A DNA stretch of 64,000 nucleotides. It comes from Herbidospora solisilvae. Its GTDB lineage: Bacteria; Actinomycetota; Actinomycetes; Streptosporangiales; Streptosporangiaceae. This document shows positions 8,648-17,833 of this stretch, in pieces (the first letter of the stretch is position 1; every line of letters begins with the position of its first letter). The notes beneath the pieces are model-generated. The model ran no database searches. It was not told the origin of the DNA and saw only the letters and a program-made list of their open reading frames with translations. Both the position numbers and the translations under genes were made by a program. The stretch spans positions 992,001-1,056,000 of the forward strand of contig NZ_WXEW01000001.1 in NCBI RefSeq assembly GCF_009901565.1, written 5' to 3'.

Positions 8648-11083
8648 GTGAAGCGGTACTCCGGGGAGGCGCGGCGTGCGGTCGCGTTCCCTCTCGGCGG
8701 CTTCGGCACCGGACACGTGGCGCTGGCCGCAGACGGGGCGCTGCGGCAGTGGCAACTCGGCGGGGTGCCCAACCATCGGGGTTTCCTGCCCGACAGCTTC
8801 TTCGCGCTGCGCGTCTCCTCGACCGAGCCGCCCGACGACGTGGTGCGCCTGCTGCGCGGCGACCCCGTGCCGCCCGGCCCCGACCCGGCGCCCAACGTGT
8901 CCGACGCCGAGGTGCCCGACCTGGGACGACTCCCGTCGTGGCCGACCGTGGCCGCGACCGAGTTCCGGGCGGCCTACCCCTTCGCCGAGGTCGACTACCT
9001 CGACGACGGGCTGCCGGTGGCGGTGTCGATGTCGGCCTTCACCCCGTTCGTGCCGCTCGACGCCGACGCGAGTTCGTTGCCGCTGGTGCGCTACCGGTTC
9101 ACGGTGACCAACACGAGCGCCGAGTTCCGGCACGGCTTCCTGCTGGGCACCCTGCAGAACGCGGTCGGCTGGGACGGCGTCACCCCCATCGACGGCACCC
9201 GCGGCGCGGGCTACGGCGGGAACGTGAACCGGCTGCTCAGGCGGCCGGGGCAGACCGGCGTGCTGATGGACAACCCGTCGCTCGGCGAGGCCGACGAGGG
9301 CTACGGCGAGATGTTGTTGTGGACCGACGCCCCGGCGATCGCCTTCCCCCGCGCGGTCGGCGCGGAGGCGCTGCTGCGGTTCGCCGAGACGGTCAAGCTC
9401 GTGACCCCGGTGCAACTGGGCGACTTCTCCGACGCCGCGCTGCGGGCCGCGCTGGCCGACGGCGCCTCTCCCCTGCGGGCGCCCGCCGGGCCCAGCCCGG
9501 CCGGTTTCACGTGGGACGCCGCCGTGGCCGCCGCGTTCGCGCTGGCGCCGGGCGAGATCGCGACGATCGATTTCGTGCACGCCTGGTGGTTCCCCAACCG
9601 GTTCGCCGACTTCGACCGGTTCGGTCCGACCCCGTCCTATGCCGGGAGCCGGTTCTGGGTGGGCAACCACTACGCGACTCGGTTCGGGGGCGCGGTCGAC
9701 GTGCTGGACGCCTACCTGGCCGACCGCGACCACCTCGACTCGACGTCCCGGGCGTGGGCCTCGGCGGTCGCCGACAGCGACCTGCCGGAGATCCTCAAGG
9801 ACGTGATCTCGGCGCAGGGCACGCTGGTGCGGTCGCCGTCGCTGTTCCGGACCGCCGACGGTCGGGCCTACGGGTTCGAGGGGGCGCTGGGGGCCTCCAC
9901 CCGGAACTGGAACGGGGACGTCGGCGGGTCGTGCCCGCTGAACTGCAACCACGTCTTCAACTACGAGCAGGCGCTGGCCCGGTTGTTCCCGTCGCTCGGG
10001 CGGGACATGCGGGAGACCGAGTTCGCCGTCCAGGCCCCCGACGGGTCGATCCCGCACCGGGTCGCGTTGCCGCTCTACCTGCCGCAGTACCACGACGTCG
10101 CCATCGGGGGCCCGGTCCGGCCGGCGCTCGACGGGATGCTGGGGGCGGTGCTCAAGACGTACCGATCGGTTCTGGACGGATCGGGCCTCGACTGGCTCCG
10201 CGAGCAGTGGCCCGCGCTGCGGCGGCTGATGGAGCACGTCACCCGCACCTGGGACCCCGACGGGACCGGCATCCTGCGCGGCGACCAGCCCTGCACCTAC
10301 GACATCAGCCTGCACGGACCGAACATGTTCGTCGGCGGGTTGTGGCTGGCGGCGCTGCGGGCGATGGAGGAGATGGCCCGGCTCGTGGAGCCCGCGCCGG
10401 CCGCCGGTTTCGCGAAACTGTTCACGCTCGGGCGGGACGGCTACGACACGTTGTTGTGGACGGGCGAGTACTACGGCCAGCCCGACACCGGCGAGGAGCA
10501 CGACTTCGGCCGGGGCTGCCTGTCCGACCAGCTCCTCGGCCAGTGGTGGGCCCATCAGCTCGGCCTGGGCCACATCCTGCCCCCCGACCGGGTCAGGACC
10601 GCCCTGGCCTCGATCGTCCGCTACAACCTGCGCACCGGTTTCGAGCCGCACGGCTACCGCTCGTTCGCCGACGGCGGCGAAACCGGGCTGGTCGTCTGCA
10701 CGTGGCCGCACGGCGGCCGGCCCGCCGTGCCCCTGCGCTACTGCGACGAGGTCTGGACCGGCGTGGAGTATCAGGTCGCGGCGAGTTGCCTGTACGAGGG
10801 CCTGACCGACGAGGCGTTCCGCATCCTCGACGGCCTGCGCGACCGGTACGACGGGACCCGCCGCAACCCGTTCAACGAGATCGAGTGCGGCGACCACTAC
10901 GTGCGCGCGATGGCCGGATGGTCGCTGCTCGACGCCTACACGGGCTTCCGGCGCGACCCCGCGACCGGGCAGGTCACGGCCACGCGGCCGGGGCGGTTCC
11001 CGGTGGTCGCGGGCACGGCGTGGGGGGTGCTGACCGTGTCCGCGGACGGGGAGGCGTCGATCGACGTGCGGGGCGGCCGGTAA
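8648..11083 (+). CDS. GH116-type (GBA2/DUF608) glycosidase
   Basis: 811 residues, cytoplasmic (no signal peptide). An N-terminal GBA2-like beta-sandwich begins RAVAFPLGGFGTGHVAL, and a C-terminal DUF608/GH116 helical catalytic domain follows. GH116 enzymes are retaining beta-glucosidases, beta-xylosidases or glucosylceramidases. GCLSDQLLGQWWA near residue 620 matches the region of the family acid/base aspartate, and GFEG near residue 410 may carry the nucleophile; the latter is less certain. The GTG at 8648 is used because GGGAAAGG lies just upstream and because the promoter and operator lie at 8567-8612. It probably releases the sugar that the adjacent kinase and isomerase consume. Confidence 0.85.
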   Translation: MKRYSGEARRAVAFPLGGFGTGHVALAADGALRQWQLGGVPNHRGFLPDSFFALRVSSTEPPDDVVRLLRGDPVPPGPDPAPNVSDAEVPDLGRLPSWPTVAATEFRAAYPFAEVDYLDDGLPVAVSMSAFTPFVPLDADASSLPLVRYRFTVTNTSAEFRHGFLLGTLQNAVGWDGVTPIDGTRGAGYGGNVNRLLRRPGQTGVLMDNPSLGEADEGYGEMLLWTDAPAIAFPRAVGAEALLRFAETVKLVTPVQLGDFSDAALRAALADGASPLRAPAGPSPAGFTWDAAVAAAFALAPGEIATIDFVHAWWFPNRFADFDRFGPTPSYAGSRFWVGNHYATRFGGAVDVLDAYLADRDHLDSTSRAWASAVADSDLPEILKDVISAQGTLVRSPSLFRTADGRAYGFEGALGASTRNWNGDVGGSCPLNCNHVFNYEQALARLFPSLGRDMRETEFAVQAPDGSIPHRVALPLYLPQYHDVAIGGPVRPALDGMLGAVLKTYRSVLDGSGLDWLREQWPALRRLMEHVTRTWDPDGTGILRGDQPCTYDISLHGPNMFVGGLWLAALRAMEEMARLVEPAPAAGFAKLFTLGRDGYDTLLWTGEYYGQPDTGEEHDFGRGCLSDQLLGQWWAHQLGLGHILPPDRVRTALASIVRYNLRTGFEPHGYRSFADGGETGLVVCTWPHGGRPAVPLRYCDEVWTGVEYQVAASCLYEGLTDEAFRILDGLRDRYDGTRRNPFNEIECGDHYVRAMAGWSLLDAYTGFRRDPATGQVTATRPGRFPVVAGTAWGVLTVSADGEASIDVRGGR

Positions 11084-11158
11084 GGCGCTGCCCAGGCTGT
11101 CTCTTGGTGAGACGACCAGGACGGTGTGCCTACGGGGCGGTCACCGCCGCGATGAGCG

Positions 11159-12145
11159 TCAATAGAGCGCCTCGATGAGCGGCGTCCAGCGTGGGTCCGG
11201 GCCGGCCGCGGTCAGCAGGGTGCGGCTCGGGGTGAAGGCGAAGGCGAAGCCCTCGTCGGGATCCGCGAAGGCGAGCGCTCCCCCGGACCCGCTGTGGCCG
11301 AAGGCTCGCGGGTTGGGGGAGAACGGCCGGGTGGGGTTGGCGAGCATGAAGCCCAGCCCGAACCGGGTCGGCGACCCCAGCACCTCGTCGTGGCCCTCGC
11401 TCCGGGGTTCGATCATCTCGGGCAGGTTCGGCGAGCTCAGCAGTTCGCCGTAGAGGGTGGCCAGGGCGCGCGCGTTGGCGTGCACGTTGGCGGCCGGGAT
11501 CTGCGCCGCGCGCCACCTCGCCGTGTTGGGCAGGCCGGGGGTCAGCTGCTCGGCGGGGTTCGCGAACGCCTTCACCGTGATCTCGCTCACCGGCATCCGG
11601 GGCGGCGGCCCGTGCGGCTCGGGCGGCAGCACGTCCCTGACCCGGGTGCCGTCGGCCAGCCCGACGCTGAGGCCGTCGATGCCCAGGTCCCGTACGAGCT
11701 CCCTGACGGTCCGCCCCGTCGCCCGCCGCAGCACCTCGCCGACCAGCCAGCCGAAGGTGACGGCGTGGTAGCCGTGCCGCTCCCCCGGCGGCCACCACGG
11801 GTGTTCGGCGGCGAGCGCGCCGGTCATGGCCGTCCAGTCGAACAGCGACCCGTCGGGCAGCTCGCGGCGGATCGCGGGCAGGCCCGCGCGGTGGGAGAGC
11901 AGGTCGGCGACGGTGCAGTCGGTGGTGAACTCCGGCCACCACTCGCGCACCGGGCGGTCGAGGCCGGTGAGGTGGCGGTGGGCGAGAGCGGCGACCACCC
12001 CCTTTCCGACGGAGAAGACGTTGACGACGTCGTCCCGGGACCAATCACCGGCCCATTCGTCGACGACGAGTTCCCCGTCCTTGTGGACGGCCAGGGCCGC
12101 TCCCCCGGGGCCGGCGGCGACGATCCTCTTGAACAGGTCGCGCAT
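11159..12145 (-). CDS. Serine hydrolase of the beta-lactamase/EstB type
   Basis: 328 residues, cytoplasmic. The SxxK nucleophile motif is SVGK (in VNVFSVGKGVV) in the first quarter and the KTG-equivalent is HSG (GHSGSGGALAF) near the C-terminus, as in class C beta-lactamase-like esterases and peptidases. The start is the ATG at 12143-12145, preceded by GGAGG at eight bases. It is divergent from a MarR regulator and shares a 56-64-base control region with a CAACC-based inverted repeat, so it is the probable MarR target. The substrate is unknown; true beta-lactamase activity is not implied. Confidence 0.82.
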   Translation of the reverse strand: MRDLFKRIVAAGPGGAALAVHKDGELVVDEWAGDWSRDDVVNVFSVGKGVVAALAHRHLTGLDRPVREWWPEFTTDCTVADLLSHRAGLPAIRRELPDGSLFDWTAMTGALAAEHPWWPPGERHGYHAVTFGWLVGEVLRRATGRTVRELVRDLGIDGLSVGLADGTRVRDVLPPEPHGPPPRMPVSEITVKAFANPAEQLTPGLPNTARWRAAQIPAANVHANARALATLYGELLSSPNLPEMIEPRSEGHDEVLGSPTRFGLGFMLANPTRPFSPNPRAFGHSGSGGALAFADPDEGFAFAFTPSRTLLTAAGPDPRWTPLIEALY

Positions 12146-12158
12146 GAGGGCGCCTCCA

Positions 12159-12194
12159 ATACTCAACCTTAGTTGTGCAACCTTGGTTGAGTAT
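12159..12194. promoter_or_regulatory. MarR-type operator between hydrolase and regulator
   Basis: Outer arms ATACTCAACC (12159-12168) and GGTTGAGTAT (12185-12194) are perfect complements. Inside are two overlapping smaller units: CAACCTTAGTTG and CAACCTTGGTTG, the second having perfect CAACC/GGTTG arms. This is the whole space between two divergent genes, so one dimer or two could shut both. Confidence 0.75.
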
Positions 12195-12209
12195 CGGAGG
12201 ATGCGGGAC

Positions 12210-12668
12210 GTGCCGTCAAGAGACCTCACGTTGTTGTTCACCGCCCTCGCCGCCGCCTGCGACGAACGGGTCCGCGCCCGGATGGCCGAGGCGGGCTTTC
12301 CGGAGGTGCGCTCGGTGCACGGTTACGTCTTCCAGCACCTGCTCACCGGCCCCGTCCGGGTCACCGACCTGGCCGGGCTGCTGGGGATGACGCCGCAGGG
12401 GGCGTCCAAGGTCGCGGCCGAGATGGAGCGGATCGGCTACGTCACCCGGCGGGTGTCAGGCGAGGACCAGCGGGTCCGCGCCCTCGAACTCACCGACCGC
12501 GGCCGGGAGGCCGTCGAGGCGGGCCGCGCGGCCCGCGCGGCGGTGACCGGGGAACTGCTCGCGGCCCTGCCCGACCCGGAACCCTTCCTCGACGCGCTGA
12601 CGACGCTGTCGGAACAGACGGGCGCCCTGCGCGACCTCATGGCCCGGCGACTGCGGCCGACACGGTGA
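12210..12668 (+). CDS. MarR-family transcriptional regulator
   Basis: 152 residues with a winged helix-turn-helix (VRVTDLAGLLGMTPQGASKVAAEMERIGYV, a MarR pattern) and the wing RRVSGEDQRVRALELTDRG. The GTG at 12210 is preferred: GGAGG ends at 12200, nine bases before it, whereas the ATG at 12201 directly touches GGAGG and would leave no spacing. It probably represses itself and the divergent serine hydrolase through the site at 12159-12194. The ligand is unknown. Confidence 0.85.
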   Translation: MPSRDLTLLFTALAAACDERVRARMAEAGFPEVRSVHGYVFQHLLTGPVRVTDLAGLLGMTPQGASKVAAEMERIGYVTRRVSGEDQRVRALELTDRGREAVEAGRAARAAVTGELLAALPDPEPFLDALTTLSEQTGALRDLMARRLRPTR

Positions 12669-12714
12669 CCATCGGCGGCGTCACCGGTAATGGGCACAGT
12701 GGCGGCCGGCCGCG

Positions 12715-13386
12715 TCACGGCGTGGTGGGCGCGATCCTGACTGCGGCCATCACGCGGTCGTCGAGGACCTTCTCCGTGCCGTCGAAGGCGGCGACCACCC
12801 GCGAGCGCGCCTCCAGTGGGATGGGACGCCACTCGGCCGGGTCGAGGACGGCCAGGATGTCGAAGTGGTCGACCACCAGCAGGGTGCCGCCGGGGCGGAC
12901 GGCCGCCGCCAGCCGGGGGACGATGTCCTCCAGGGCGTGGACGTAGTTGGTGCAGACCAAGTCATAACCATCGGCCGGGGCGGTCCAGGCGGTGAGGTCG
13001 GCCTGCTGCCAGGTGATCCTGCCCGCGACGTCCGGGCCCTCCTGCTCCGCGATGGCGCGGGCGTGGTCGAGCGCCACCGAGGAGATGTCGAGCGCCGTCA
13101 CCTCCCATCCCCGGCGGGCCAGCCAGACGGCCTCCGCGCCCGGACCGCATCCGGCGTCCAGGACCCGGCCCGGAGTGAGCGTCTCGGCGACGACGAGCAG
13201 GTAGGGGTTGGGCTCGTGGCGCAGGGCGGCGGGGTCGGACGTGCGGTACTTGTTCTCCCAGAACTCCCGGTCGAACACCTCGTCGTGGTCGGGGTGGGCA
13301 CCGTGCCCGTGCCCGTGGCCGGTGTCCGGGTGCTGTCCTGCTGTGCTCATGTGCGCCTCGTGTCGGTGAGTGTGCTGATTTTTCAT
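12715..13386 (-). CDS. Class I SAM-dependent methyltransferase with a histidine-rich N-terminus
   Basis: 223 residues. The SAM-binding motif is LDAGCGPGAEAVWLARRGW, followed by the acidic loop TALDIS, so the fold is clear. It resembles the TehB/UbiE-like group; the substrate is not known. The first 36 residues hold ten histidines (including GHGHGHG), suggesting metal binding. The ATG at 13386 overlaps the stop of the thioredoxin-reductase-like gene as ATGA; a start at 13350 would remove only part of the His-rich stretch. Coupling to a redox enzyme raises the possibility of metal, metalloid or thiol handling, which is inference only. Confidence 0.82.
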   Translation of the reverse strand: MKNQHTHRHEAHMSTAGQHPDTGHGHGHGAHPDHDEVFDREFWENKYRTSDPAALRHEPNPYLLVVAETLTPGRVLDAGCGPGAEAVWLARRGWEVTALDISSVALDHARAIAEQEGPDVAGRITWQQADLTAWTAPADGYDLVCTNYVHALEDIVPRLAAAVRPGGTLLVVDHFDILAVLDPAEWRPIPLEARSRVVAAFDGTEKVLDDRVMAAVRIAPTTP

Positions 13387-14306
13387 GATGCCGCCGCGAC
13401 CGCCTGACGGGTCTCCTCCGCGATGAGGTCGCCGTTGATGCGGGCGCCCGCGAGCGCCCCGGCCGCCGCCGAGGCCCCCACCTGGGCCGTCAGGTCGGTG
13501 ACGTTGCCCGCCACCCACACCCCGGGCACGTCGGTCTGCCCGTCGGGCGCGGCCGGGATGTGCTCGCCGAAGCCGCCAGGGTGCGGGACCGCCTTGAGGC
13601 CGAGCGGCTCCAGGAAGTCCACCCGCGCCCTCAGGTAGGTGGCGACCGCCACGGCGTCGCGCGGCACGACGGTGCCGTCCTTCAGCCGGACGCCGGTGAT
13701 CCGGTCGTCGGCGATCTCCAGGGCCGCCACCTCGCCGGGCACGACCCGGATGCCCCGGGCGCGGAGCTCCACGGCCTGCTCCCCCGTGGGCGGGTCGGCG
13801 GTGAAGAGCACCACGTCGTCGCTGAGCTGGCGGAACATCATCGCCTGGTGGATGCCCATGGGGCTGGTGGCCAGGACGCCGATCGCGCGGTCGCGGACCT
13901 CCCAGCCGTGGCAGTAGGGGCAGTGGACGGCGTCGCGGCCCCAGCGCTCCCGCAGGCCGCCGATGTCGGGCAGCACGTCGGTCAGCCCGGTCGTGACGAG
14001 CAGGCGGCGGGCGCCGATCCGCCGCCCGTCGGCCAGCGTGACGGTGAAGCCGGGCGTCACGCCGACGACCGAGCCGGTGGTGACGTGGCCGCCGTACCGC
14101 TCGACCTCGGCCCTTCCCCGGGCCCGGAGTTCGGCCGGCGGGGTGCCGTCGAGGGCGAACAGGCCGTGGACCGCGTCGGCGGGGGCGTTGCGCGGCTCGC
14201 CGGCGTCGACGACCAGGACCGACCGGCGGGAGCGGGCCAGCATGAGGGCCCCGTTGAGCCCGGCCGGGCCGCCGCCGATCACGACTGCGTCATAGGTGTC
14301 TCTCAT
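13383..14306 (-). CDS. Thioredoxin-reductase-like FAD/NAD(P)H oxidoreductase
   Basis: 307 residues. FAD motif VVIGGGPAGLNGALMLARS is at the N-terminus, a redox pair CPYC is at residues 129-132, and the second FAD-binding segment GVWVAGNVTD is near the C-terminus. This is the plan of low-molecular-weight thioredoxin reductases and their relatives that act on thiols or disulfides. The ATG at 14306 is used; a GTG three codons earlier is possible. It is divergent from an XRE-cupin regulator and overlaps the methyltransferase gene, so the two enzymes are co-transcribed and likely controlled by the site at 14349-14365. Confidence 0.85.
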   Translation of the reverse strand: MRDTYDAVVIGGGPAGLNGALMLARSRRSVLVVDAGEPRNAPADAVHGLFALDGTPPAELRARGRAEVERYGGHVTTGSVVGVTPGFTVTLADGRRIGARRLLVTTGLTDVLPDIGGLRERWGRDAVHCPYCHGWEVRDRAIGVLATSPMGIHQAMMFRQLSDDVVLFTADPPTGEQAVELRARGIRVVPGEVAALEIADDRITGVRLKDGTVVPRDAVAVATYLRARVDFLEPLGLKAVPHPGGFGEHIPAAPDGQTDVPGVWVAGNVTDLTAQVGASAAAGALAGARINGDLIAEETRQAVAAAS

Positions 14307-14348
14307 GGCGCCCACTGTGCTTCAGGGCCAGGCGGATATGCAAACTTC

Positions 14349-14365
14349 TTTGCCGATATGGCAAA
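14349..14365. promoter_or_regulatory. Operator for the XRE-cupin regulator
   Basis: TTTGCC-GATAT-GGCAAA, 6-bp perfect arms, lying nine bases before the regulator start and 42 bases before the oxidoreductase start. A partly overlapping GCAAA-CTTC-TTTGC unit adjoins it upstream. It is the only symmetric element in the divergent gap. Confidence 0.7.
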
Positions 14366-14374
14366 CTCGCCCGT

Positions 14375-14980
14375 ATGACGGACGACATCGGCCAGGCCCT
14401 CGACGCGGTCGGCCCCCGGCTGCGGGCGCTGCGCAAGGAGCGGGAGACCACGCTGGCGGCGCTCGCGGAGGCGACCGGGATCTCGGTCAGCACCCTGTCG
14501 CGGCTGGAGTCGGGCGCGCGGCGGCCCACCCTCGAACAGCTGCTGCCGCTGGCCCGCGCCCACGGGGTCACGCTCGACGAGCTCGTCGACGCCCCGGCGA
14601 CCGGCGATCCGCGGGTCCACCTGCGCCCGACGTTCCGCAACGGCCTGACCATGTTGCCGCTGACCAGGCGGGCGGGCGGGATCCAGGCGTACAAGATCGT
14701 GCTCGCGCCCGGAGACCGGAGCTCCGAGCCGGAGCTGAAGACGCACGAGGGCTACGAGTGGCTCTACATCCTCAACGGGCGGATGCGCGTCATCCTCGGC
14801 GAGCACGACGTGATCATGGAACCCGGCGAGGCGGCGGAGTTCGACACGCGGGTGCCCCACTGGTTCGGGGTGGCCGGTGACGAACCGGTCGAGTTCCTGA
14901 GCCTGTTCGGCACCCAGGGTGAGCGCATGCACCTGCGGGCGCGGCCGAAGAAGGCGCGGCAGGCAGACCACTTCGACTGA
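14375..14980 (+). CDS. XRE-family regulator with C-terminal cupin domain
   Basis: 201 residues: an XRE helix-turn-helix at about residues 14-68 ([32 protein letters not shown]) and a cupin sensor domain at about 95-185 (ETH-like region [21 protein letters not shown], then [15 protein letters not shown]). Cupin-XRE proteins sense a small molecule or metal. It is divergent from the thioredoxin-reductase-like gene and probably controls it through TTTGCC-N5-GGCAAA. Confidence 0.88.
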   Translation: MTDDIGQALDAVGPRLRALRKERETTLAALAEATGISVSTLSRLESGARRPTLEQLLPLARAHGVTLDELVDAPATGDPRVHLRPTFRNGLTMLPLTRRAGGIQAYKIVLAPGDRSSEPELKTHEGYEWLYILNGRMRVILGEHDVIMEPGEAAEFDTRVPHWFGVAGDEPVEFLSLFGTQGERMHLRARPKKARQADHFD

Positions 14981-15023
14981 GTGGACCGCGACGGGTCCGC
15001 CGGTGGTCTGGTCCGATGCCAGG

Positions 15024-15956
15024 GTGAACGAAGAACACGTCGGGTTCGCCGGACTGGGTCTCATGGGCCTGCCGATGGCCCTCAACCTGGCCCGCGCCGG
15101 GGTCCCGCTCGTCGTCTGGAACCGCACCGCGCGCCGCTGCGCGCCGGTCGCCGAGGCGGGCGCGCTGGTCGCGGCGTCGCCGTCGGAGTTGTTCGGGCGC
15201 TGCGCGACCGTGCTGCTGATGCTCGCGGACGAGACGGCGATCGACGCCGTGCTCGACGGCGCCGACGTCCGGGACCGGACCGTGGTGCAGATGGGCACCA
15301 TCGCCCCGGCCGCCTCGGCGCGGCTGGCCGAGCGGATCACCGCCGCGGGCGGCTGTTACGTCGAGGCGCCCGTGTCGGGGTCGCGCGGCCCGGCCGAGGC
15401 CGGTGAGCTGGTCTTCCTGCTGTCCGGCCCACCCGGCGCGACCGCCCGGGTCGCCGGGCTGCTGGGCCCGATGGGGCGGGCCTGGTTCGACTGCGGCGCG
15501 GTGCCGGGGGCGCTGACGACGAAGCTCGCGGTCAACCTGTTCCTGATCACGATGGTGACCGGCCTCGCGGAGGCCTTCCACTTCGCCGAGGAGCACGGGC
15601 TCGACCCCGCGCTGGTGGAGCGGGTCCTGGACGCCGGGCCGATGGCCTCGGCCGTGTCGCGGGCCAAGGCCGCGAAGATCGTGTCGGCCGACTTCACGCC
15701 CCAGGCGGCGATCGGCGACGTGCTGAAGAACGCCCGCCTGGTCGCCGAGGCGGCGGCCGGCATCGGGTCGCCGCTGATCGACACCTGCCACGAACTCTTC
15801 CGGGAGACGCTGGACCTCGGCCACGGCGCGGCCGACATGGCGGCCGTGATCGAGGCGCTGCGGGCCCGGACGGCCGGCCGGTCCACCCTGGCAGACTGGA
15901 CCGATGACGTGGGGGACACGGCTGTCGGCACGGGCGCTGCTGCCGCTGCTGGGTGA
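15024..15956 (+). CDS. NAD(P)-binding dehydrogenase of the 3-hydroxyisobutyrate dehydrogenase family
   Basis: 310 residues. The N-terminal nucleotide-binding motif is [21 protein letters not shown], and the substrate-binding segment [17 protein letters not shown] matches the family. A conserved helix with TKLAVNLFL carries the catalytic lysine seen in this group. The start is the GTG at 15024; the ribosome-binding site is poor, so the start is a best guess. Its last 53 bases overlap the MocR regulator gene, which suggests co-transcription. The substrate (a beta-hydroxyacid or an imine) is unknown. Confidence 0.83.
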   Translation: MNEEHVGFAGLGLMGLPMALNLARAGVPLVVWNRTARRCAPVAEAGALVAASPSELFGRCATVLLMLADETAIDAVLDGADVRDRTVVQMGTIAPAASARLAERITAAGGCYVEAPVSGSRGPAEAGELVFLLSGPPGATARVAGLLGPMGRAWFDCGAVPGALTTKLAVNLFLITMVTGLAEAFHFAEEHGLDPALVERVLDAGPMASAVSRAKAAKIVSADFTPQAAIGDVLKNARLVAEAAAGIGSPLIDTCHELFRETLDLGHGAADMAAVIEALRARTAGRSTLADWTDDVGDTAVGTGAAAAAG

Positions 15957-17295
15957 GTGGCACGGCTCCCCCGCCTACGCGGCGCTGGCCGGGCGGATCC
16001 GGCTGCTCATCGGCGACGGCCGGATCACGGCCGGCACCCGCCTGCCGTCCGAGCGGGAGCTCGCCGCCGCGCTGAGCCGCAGCCGCAGCACGGTCGTGGC
16101 CGCCTACCAGTCGCTCCGCGACTCGGGCCACCTGGTCAGCGTGCACGGCTCCGGCAGCCGGGCGGTGCTGCCCCGGGAGCGGCGGCGCGAGGTCGACTTC
16201 GCGCGGGCGGCGCCCCCGCCGGTCGAGGGCCTCGACGAGCTGCTGGCCGGGCTCGCGCCCTGCCTGACCTCGGCCCTCGACGGGCCGGCCTTCGACCTGC
16301 TGGGCAACCGGGCGCTCCGGGAGGCCATCGCCGACCGGTATGTCCGGCGCGGCCTGGCGACCACGCCCGACGAGATCGTGGTCACGACGGGCGGCCAGCA
16401 CGCCATCGCCCTGGCCGCGCAGACCCTCGTCCGCCGCGCCGACCACGTGCTGGTCGAGTCGCCCACCTACCCGCACGCCTGCGAGGCGCTGCTGCGGGCC
16501 GGCGCGCGGCCCGTCGTCACGCCGGTGACCACGGCCGGATGGGACACCGGCCAGCTCGTCGCCCTGCTCGGCCAGGTCAGACCGGCGCTGGCCTACCTGA
16601 TCCCCGACTTCCACAACCCCACGGGCGCGTCGATGCCGCCGGACGACCGCGTCCGGGTCGCCGAGGCGGCGCGCCGGGCCGGGACGACGCTGCTGATCGA
16701 CGAGACCACCGCCGACCTGTCCATCGACCGCCCCTGGGACGACGGCCCGTTCGCCCGGCACGCCCACGGCGCCGACGTCGTCACGATCGGGTCGCTCAGC
16801 AAGTCGGTGTGGGGCGGGCTGCGGCTGGGATGGTTGCGGGCCGACGCGAGCGTCGTCCACCGGCTGGTGCAGGCCCGCCCGGCGGGTGACCTCGGCACCC
16901 CGCAACTGGAGCAGCTGCTCGGTGAACGGGTGGTGCGGGCGCTGCCCGGCCTGCTGCCCCGGCGGGCCGCCCAGCTGCGCGTCAACCGGGACACCCTCTA
17001 CGACCTGCTCGCCCGCCACCTGCCGGGCTGGCGGGTGCCGAGGGTCGACGGCGGCCTGTCCCTGTGGGCGGGGCTCGACCGGCCGGCGAGTTCGGCGCTC
17101 GCGCAACTGTGCCAGGCACGCGGCATCGCGCTGTCGGCCGGACCGCGGTTCGGGATCGGCGGGTCGCACGAACGTTTCGTCCGGCTGCCCTTCACGATGG
17201 CCGCCGACGACCTCGACCGGGGTGTGCGCGCGCTCGCCGAGTGCTGGGCGCAGGTCGGCGCCGACGTTCCGGGGCCCGGCCCCGTGGTGGTGTAG
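15904..17295 (+). CDS. MocR-type regulator (GntR DNA-binding plus aminotransferase-like domain)
   Basis: 463 residues: a GntR winged helix-turn-helix at about residues 20-85 ([25 protein letters not shown]), then a fold-type-I aminotransferase-like domain. The pyridoxal-phosphate lysine is probably K300 in SLSKSVWGG, and [12 protein letters not shown] is the usual cofactor-site motif. Proteins of this class sense PLP or an amino compound and regulate vitamin B6 or amine genes. It overlaps the dehydrogenase gene upstream, a probable target or partner. Confidence 0.88.
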   Translation: MTWGTRLSARALLPLLGEWHGSPAYAALAGRIRLLIGDGRITAGTRLPSERELAAALSRSRSTVVAAYQSLRDSGHLVSVHGSGSRAVLPRERRREVDFARAAPPPVEGLDELLAGLAPCLTSALDGPAFDLLGNRALREAIADRYVRRGLATTPDEIVVTTGGQHAIALAAQTLVRRADHVLVESPTYPHACEALLRAGARPVVTPVTTAGWDTGQLVALLGQVRPALAYLIPDFHNPTGASMPPDDRVRVAEAARRAGTTLLIDETTADLSIDRPWDDGPFARHAHGADVVTIGSLSKSVWGGLRLGWLRADASVVHRLVQARPAGDLGTPQLEQLLGERVVRALPGLLPRRAAQLRVNRDTLYDLLARHLPGWRVPRVDGGLSLWAGLDRPASSALAQLCQARGIALSAGPRFGIGGSHERFVRLPFTMAADDLDRGVRALAECWAQVGADVPGPGPVVV

Positions 17296-17304
17296 AACGG
17301 GACG

Positions 17305-17775
17305 ATGGCAGCCTTGAGAAGTCTGGCGGCGACCGTCTGGCGGGCGATCGGGGACGCGGTGCAGTGGCGCCTGCTCTGGTTGTCGCAGGCGACGTTCATG
17401 GTCGGGGTGGTGGGCGTCATCCGCGACGACGACGGCCGGGTGTTGCTGCTGAAACACCGTTTCTGGCCTGAGGGCCGCCAGTGGGGCCTGCCGACCGGCT
17501 ACGCCAAACGCGGCGAGACCTTCGAGGACACCGTCGTCCGGGAGGTCATGGAGGAGACCGGGCTCAAGGCCCGGGTCAACCGGCTGGTGCGGGTCGAGAG
17601 CGGGTTCCGGCTGCGGGTCGAGGTCGCCTACGAGGGCGAACTGCTCGGCGGCACCCTGGCCCTCGACCCGACCGAGATCCTCGAAGCGGGCTGGTTCCCC
17701 GCCGACGCCCTGCCCGGCGAACTGATGCCGGGCCACCGTCTTCTGGTGGCCGCGACCTCCGCCGGAAGTCGGTGA
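17305..17775 (+). CDS. Nudix hydrolase
   Basis: 156 residues. A complete Nudix box (G-x5-E-x7-REVMEETGL) starts at GYAKRGETFEDTV; the glutamates for Mg2+ are present. It begins nine bases after the MocR stop, so it may share its transcript. The family cleaves nucleoside-diphosphate-linked compounds; the substrate here is not predictable. A hairpin follows at 17788-17821. Confidence 0.9.
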   Translation: MAALRSLAATVWRAIGDAVQWRLLWLSQATFMVGVVGVIRDDDGRVLLLKHRFWPEGRQWGLPTGYAKRGETFEDTVVREVMEETGLKARVNRLVRVESGFRLRVEVAYEGELLGGTLALDPTEILEAGWFPADALPGELMPGHRLLVAATSAGSR

Positions 17776-17787
17776 CTCCGGTTGACC

Positions 17788-17821
17788 TTCCGCGCTGACG
17801 CCGGGAGGCGGCCGCGCGGAA
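17788..17821 (+). terminator. Hairpin after the Nudix gene
   Basis: Arms TTCCGCGC (17788-17795) and GCGCGGAA (17814-17821) with a GC-rich interior. It lies between the Nudix stop and the lipase-like start. No T-tract, so the strength as a terminator is uncertain. Confidence 0.5.
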
Positions 17822-17833
17822 CCGTGTCCTTTC

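Noticed and set aside
8546-10897. Very long minus-strand open frame continuing upstream of the LacI gene
   Set aside because: It is rich in Arg, Pro and Gly, has no domain, and lies opposite the well-supported GH116 gene. It is a shadow frame of GC-rich DNA.
11084-11158. GTCTC-GAGAC hairpin after the GH116 gene
   Set aside because: Only a five-bp stem; too weak to call a terminator.
11159-12145. Antibiotic-resistance beta-lactamase
   Set aside because: SxxK and HSG motifs fit esterase-type relatives; no signal peptide, so a periplasmic or secreted beta-lactamase is unlikely.
12690-12701. GCGGCCGGCCGC palindrome between convergent genes
   Set aside because: No loop and no flanking arms; likely chance in GC-rich DNA.
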